Positions 59,601-64,000 of a DNA stretch of 64,000 bases are shown one piece after another. Numbering within the stretch: position 1 is the first letter of the stretch; every line of letters begins with the position of its first letter. The translations under genes and the position numbers were made by a program. The notes under the pieces were generated by a model. The model saw only the letters and a program-made list of their open reading frames with translations. It was not told where the DNA came from and searched no databases. The stretch comes from Deinandra increscens subsp. villosa (lineage: Eukaryota; Streptophyta; Magnoliopsida; Asterales; Asteraceae): contig JBCNJP010000025.1 in assembly GCA_039602395.1 (NCBI GenBank), forward strand, positions 47,325,980 to 47,389,979, read 5' to 3'.

Positions 59601-61560
59601 GGAAAAAGTTGTTATGAAAAATTATTTAAATTAGACAACAATACGAAATGGTATAATCATAATCACAATGAAATTTTGTCATAATCATACCTGCTTGAAC
59701 TTTACCTAACATTAACTTATCCTTTAAATCTTTAATCAATGAATCAAGCTTTATTTTAAATAATCTGCATAAGATATCAGGCTTGTCTTCCGGTTTAAGG
59801 GTGGTGTCTTCTAGTACTCTTTGAACTTCTAGCCATTTAGGATTGCATGTAATTGTTATAAAAAAATCAGGGTATCCAAACCACTTACAAATAGACATGG
59901 CGTCTAAATAATTCTGCATCATGTACCGAGCACCACCAGTAAAAGAAGAAGGCAGTATAACACGTTGTCCAGTGTTTGAGATATCAGTATTGCCTTGATT
60001 TTTGATATTACGTAGATTCTCATACGACTCACGTCTAAGAGTTGGTTGTTTGCCACGTATAAAAAAGAGTCGTTCGCTTTCAATCATTGTATATGCATCA
60101 ACTAAAAATTGTTGGAAAAGCCTCCTTGAATTTAGAATCACTGAGAACTGATTAAGCCTGTCTTGAATCCTGAATGCAAAGAATTCCCTCATTGTACAGT
60201 TTGGTCGTTTGCTTTTACATAAAGGCGTAACATCTCTATGAGGGATGTCAACTCTGTAACCATCATCATCATAAGGGAACAGAAGAGGATACTGAAGAGG
60301 AAGGTATGAAGGATGTAATTCACTTATACGCTTTATAGTACTTGATCTAGTTTGTACTATAGTATCTCGACTTTCGGTCGAATCACCAATGTCTCCTACA
60401 ATTAATGCCGCAAGTTCAGAAGCGGTCGGTAGGTTATATGTCCTTCCGTCTTGTGTCCTTTTACCAATAAGGCGAAGTTTCAGGTCAGCATGAGGTTTTT
60501 CCATAAAACAATATCTGACCATCCGAAAAGATTTCACCAATACATTTTCTGAATCTAACATGAGCTTTAAGTATTTTATAATCTGAAGATCAAGCAATTT
60601 AGTACTTGATTTTTTCCCATTTGTTGATTCACTGAAAGAAAAAGGAAAAATGGAATTTAGATTCTTTATTTATTATATATATATATAATAGATAGATATA
60701 TGGATTATATAGTAATAATATAATTGTAAATTTTACATTAATGTTAAAAGATACCTAAAAATTTCTTGTCTATTTGAAACCTCATTCTCCGTATCATATA
60801 TATATAATTGAGAGAATTTTGGCTTGTCTCCAATTGCAGATAAAAGACTTCCAAGACTATGATAATTTTCACCACTTAATCTGAATATAAATAGAGCTTT
60901 ACCTTTGTTAATAGATGAGTCAATTTTGCCACCCATAGATGTAAAAGAGAACATTGAATTGTATCGGCGAATGTTCTTCAAGAAAAATTTGCTTTTTGAA
61001 TCTTCGTTCAGAAAAAGGTTCAGATAGTCTTGCTTGGGTTCCTTTAATTTCGGTAGTTGAACCTTGCCATAACCACAACAAATTGAATAACGTTTTTTAG
61101 CACGATTTTTAACTACTCTTGATGCTTTATCTTTCCATATTTTGGCAAAACATACTTCACATACAACACTTTGATCACCGTGATCCAAGTAATCTGTTGA
61201 ATATTTTTTTTCAATTAGAATATATTGTTAATTGTTAGAAGTTATAAAAAGCTTCAAGTTTAGAAACTATATGTTATAGAAAATTTAAAATAAATATTAC
61301 CTTTTGAGATGGCTGCAAACCACTACCTCTTCTGTGAGGTCTATCATAGGTATATCATAAATATCAACCATCTTCGATTTTAATTTATGTTTTCCTGACG
61401 ATAACCTTTTTAGAGAAAAATGAGTACTAAACGATGATGAATTAGTAGTTGATGTCCAATTACACGATATATAATACCGTCTATTATTGGATGAAGATGT
61501 TGTATCGTTGTTATTAGCTATATCTGAAAATATATAAACATATAAAAGGAGTTTAACTCA
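56657..61560 (-). pseudogene. Helitron Rep/helicase (RepHel), multi-exon, inactivated
   Basis: Minus-strand exons: N-terminal Cys-containing part (about 61520-61320 and 61188-60756); Helitron-like N domain (60643-59684; FRIQDRLNQFSVILNSRRLF, MQNYLDAMSICKWFGYPDFF); Rep endonuclease (59596-58380) with HUH motif EFQKRGLPHAHICLF and the two-tyrosine motif YLFKYINKG; PIF1-type helicase (58262-56657) with Walker A YGYGGTGKTYL, Walker B LIIWDEAPM, GGDFRQIL and the C-terminal TINKSQGQSLSKVG and YVEFSRVKSR. GT-AG introns near 60750-60644, 59683-59597 and 58379-58263 join in phase. Breaks: frameshifts near 58725, 58446 and in an A10 run at 56897-56906, and TAA at 57373-57375. Rep nicks DNA and the helicase drives rolling-circle transposition. 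Few lesions suggest recent loss or, for the A-run, sequencing error. Confidence 0.9.
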
Positions 61561-61872
61561 AAGTAATTGTAACAAAAAAACGGACTGACTTTTGAATATA
61601 GATTATGGATATATCAAACTTTATCAGGCACTTTTTCTCTTGTGATACTTTTGGGGTAAATAGATGGTAAGTTACTATGTATAATTATAAGATGTAGATT
61701 TATCTACACTTCGATTTTCTTTGTTGTCCCCATGAGTAATATTGGTTGAGAAAATTAGCCTTATTATTAATATTATTATTATAATTATTATTTATCATTA
61801 TAATTATTATTATACACTTCGATTTTCTTAGTTGTCCCCATGAGTAATATTGGTTGAGAAAATTAGCATCTA

Positions 61873-61969
<97 letters not shown>

Positions 61970-62288
61970 GCAAATTGATCATTATCGTTGATGTTGTTAT
62001 TATCATTATTATTATTATTACTATTTTGTAAATAGTTTGAGAGACTTACCAATGGATCTTAAAGTCATCCGTGAAGATTGAGAAATGAATGAAGAATGGA
62101 TTTTTTATGAGGCAGACATACATTTGCCTTTTTTTGAATCCAAATAGAATTTCCGGATTCTTCGCATATGTTTAGGGTCACTTTTGTCCAAGTACGTATC
62201 TAAAAATTTGAAAAAGAAAAACATATAGAAGATTATTGGTTGTTCAATACTATAAATACTATAAATGATAGTATACAAAATATATATA
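61561..62288. other. Upstream part of the RepHel Helitron, low-complexity
   Basis: Two copies of an approximately 55-bp phrase beginning TACACTTCGATTTTCTTWGT (61708 and 61813), separated by AT-rich trinucleotides. On the minus strand 62205-62105 reads LDTYLDKSDPKHMRRIRKF to a stop, which could be a leader exon; weak support. Confidence 0.5.
61873..61970. repeat. (ATT)n microsatellite
   Basis: About 32 ATT units; the minus strand would read as poly-Asn in one frame, which is incidental. Confidence 0.95.
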
Positions 62289-62788
62289 NNNNNNNNNNNN
62301 NNNNNNNNNNNNNNNNNNNNNNNNNNNNNNNNNNNNNNNNNNNNNNNNNNNNNNNNNNNNNNNNNNNNNNNNNNNNNNNNNNNNNNNNNNNNNNNNNNNN
62401 NNNNNNNNNNNNNNNNNNNNNNNNNNNNNNNNNNNNNNNNNNNNNNNNNNNNNNNNNNNNNNNNNNNNNNNNNNNNNNNNNNNNNNNNNNNNNNNNNNNN
62501 NNNNNNNNNNNNNNNNNNNNNNNNNNNNNNNNNNNNNNNNNNNNNNNNNNNNNNNNNNNNNNNNNNNNNNNNNNNNNNNNNNNNNNNNNNNNNNNNNNNN
62601 NNNNNNNNNNNNNNNNNNNNNNNNNNNNNNNNNNNNNNNNNNNNNNNNNNNNNNNNNNNNNNNNNNNNNNNNNNNNNNNNNNNNNNNNNNNNNNNNNNNN
62701 NNNNNNNNNNNNNNNNNNNNNNNNNNNNNNNNNNNNNNNNNNNNNNNNNNNNNNNNNNNNNNNNNNNNNNNNNNNNNNNNNNNNNNNN
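62289..62788. other. Assembly gap (500 N)
   Basis: Exactly 500 N, so the true length is probably unknown. By comparison with 42241-42648 it should hide at least the first 408 bp (plus-strand order) of the 5' LTR, the PBS, the gag start of the minus-strand chromovirus and possibly the Helitron 5' end. ORFs called through it are artefacts. Confidence 0.98.
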
Positions 62789-64000
62789 AGCCTGATTTCC
62801 AGGGCTCCAGGCCGGTTTTGCCATACTTAGTCATTTTTCTGCATTTTTCAGCTTGGTTAACCTCCTAACTTTTAAACCTGGATTTTTAGCACCATGAACT
62901 TATAGTTACCTGCATTATGAAGATTTCCACCCAAATTCACAAATTTCATATTTGATTTCATTATTCCGAGAATGATAATGGTAACTTCTTACCAGACCCG
63001 TTTGACCCGCTAACACACCAATCATAAAACCAACTTATGTTTAGGCTTTCAATCAGAATTTCCTTCATCTTAATTCCCCTTAGCACACACATAATGTGCT
63101 AATCCACTTGAATTCAAAGTTGGGACAATCCGAGGTCCAAAACTCTCATGGTTCCTCGTCTTGCCACAACATCCAGCTCAACCCAAAGTAGGTCCTATAC
63201 CGCAATCCTAGTTAGTCATATTACATAACCAACTTCTCAATTTGATTACCCAATGCCCTCAACACGTATAAATCATCAAACTTCCGCTTTAATGTCAAAT
63301 TGTAACCAACTATTCAACACCAACCACTAGCTACTACGTGTTACCTTTAAGCTTTATTCTTGCCTTCACGTTGATGGCTCGTGCTCCCTCCTGCTTCACC
63401 TATAGTCATCACATTGATAAGATTACCATAACACATTCATGGTTCACACAATTATCATATCAACACCTAACAACTCAGAGTTTCACATATACACAATTTC
63501 ATTCTCGTTCAAGCATTTCCTCGAACACCTAGTGTGCATACTAAGTATTTCTATTACCAAGTACTCCATAGACCATTAACTAATCCCACATTTCATGTCA
63601 AACACTACCAATTCAGTTACTATGCATAAGTTAACACTTTCATGATATCAACCATTAATCTATATCAATTTAACCACCTAATGACCCAACCATTCATCAA
63701 AAATTCGATTCCTATGAGGTGGGGTTTGATCATCATCCCCACCTCTACAACAACACACCAAATCTGTCATGCAAGATGAATTTAAGCATATTCCAGGTTC
63801 ACTAACACATATACTACTGATTTCATGCATCAATTTGGCATCTAGCTAAAGCTCATAAGATTAACCTACTTTAATTTCACTTACTTGACAAGAAACCCAG
63901 AAATCTAAGGTAGAAATCGAGATGTAGAAGGTCTCCCAAGCCTAAAATCGACTTCCCCTTCCAAAGTATCCAAACCACAAGCTCCAATTTGAGGATTTCT
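62789..64000 (-). repeat. 5' LTR of the minus-strand chromovirus, partial
   Basis: Matches 42649 to about 43860 in the 3' LTR nearly base for base, with about 20 differences and one small deletion (near 63479) by eye. It runs off the right edge. The known sequence begins immediately after where the second GCGATACGC palindrome would be. Confidence 0.9.

Larger units (their letters stand above)
56446..62288 (-). mobile_element. RepHel-type Helitron, decayed, 5' end not found
   Basis: It contains a Rep/helicase gene in pieces (56657 to about 61560). A candidate 3' end lies at 56446: hairpin ACCCGTGTATTACACAGGT, then TTAATTACTAA on the minus strand. The base after CTAA is A, not the expected T, so the exact end is unsure. 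No TC 5' end is seen before the gap. It appears to have inserted near the leader of the Copia-like element. Confidence 0.7.
42241..64000 (-). mobile_element. Minus-strand Ty3/Gypsy chromovirus, degenerate, runs off the window
   Basis: 3' LTR (42241-44201), polypurine tract, integrase, RNase H, RT, protease and part of gag in minus order, then three later insertions, an assembly gap and part of the 5' LTR (62789-64000). The protein is the same lineage as the plus-strand element, but the LTR differs. It inserted into that element's 3' LTR, so it is younger. Confidence 0.88.

Noticed and set aside
62105..62834. ORFs of unknown residues across the gap
   Set aside because: Made of N; artefacts.
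1..64000. tRNA or rRNA genes
   Set aside because: The only tRNA-related sequences I recognise are 13-base primer binding sites complementary to tRNA-Met; no cloverleaf or rRNA sequence was recognised by reading.

Overview
This is a piece of a plant nuclear genome made almost entirely of nested transposable elements. I see no intact host gene. The organism is a flowering plant, probably a eudicot. Supporting this are chromovirus-type Ty3/Gypsy elements, Copia elements primed by initiator tRNA-Met, a RepHel-type Helitron, a FAR1/MULE-type transposase relic, AT-rich LTRs and GT-AG introns. My guess is Asteraceae, from remembered resemblance only; the sequence does not prove it.

Layout. 1-2684: 3'-ward part, running off the window edge, of a minus-strand Copia-like element that keeps only a gag-like coiled-coil/zinc-knuckle ORF. 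2685-3767: the tail of a Helitron whose other end lies off-window. 3848-19057: a young gag-only Gypsy element (TR-GAG type) with two 3,746-bp LTRs and 2.6 kb between them. Its 3' LTR is split by a 5,084-bp non-autonomous Helitron (12010-17093) carrying captured exons. 19063-23594: a degenerate FAR1/MULE-like gene plus two small divergent ORFs, in DNA full of the word ACGCA. About 23640-26129: a decayed minus-strand LTR related to the TR-GAG LTR.

26332 to beyond the window: a plus-strand chromovirus (Tekay/Del-like) with a broken gag-pol. Its RNase H region is split by a 6,525-bp Copia-derived gag-only element (32091-38615, TSD AAGTG). Its 3' LTR is cut at 42240 by a second, minus-strand chromovirus (42241 to beyond 64000). 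That second element is itself interrupted by a 2,782-bp solo LTR (46430-49211, TSD TTTTT), by another gag-only Copia-like element (50988 to about 56300) and by a decayed RepHel Helitron (about 56446 to at least 61560). A 500-N assembly gap (62289-62788) precedes its 5' LTR.

How the parts relate. Three elements keep a gag-like ORF but have lost pol, so they could only move using enzymes made elsewhere. The two chromoviruses are the pol-bearing kind of element but are too damaged to act. The nesting gives relative ages: plus chromovirus, then minus chromovirus, then solo LTR / Copia-like / RepHel Helitron. Separately, TR-GAG, then the small Helitron, which is probably among the youngest events. 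The less usual signals are the equal-length giant LTRs around an intact gag, the ACGCA field around the FAR1-like relic, a GCGTATCGC inverted motif shared by three LTR families, and short-word minisatellites in the 5' leaders of all three Copia-like gag-only elements.
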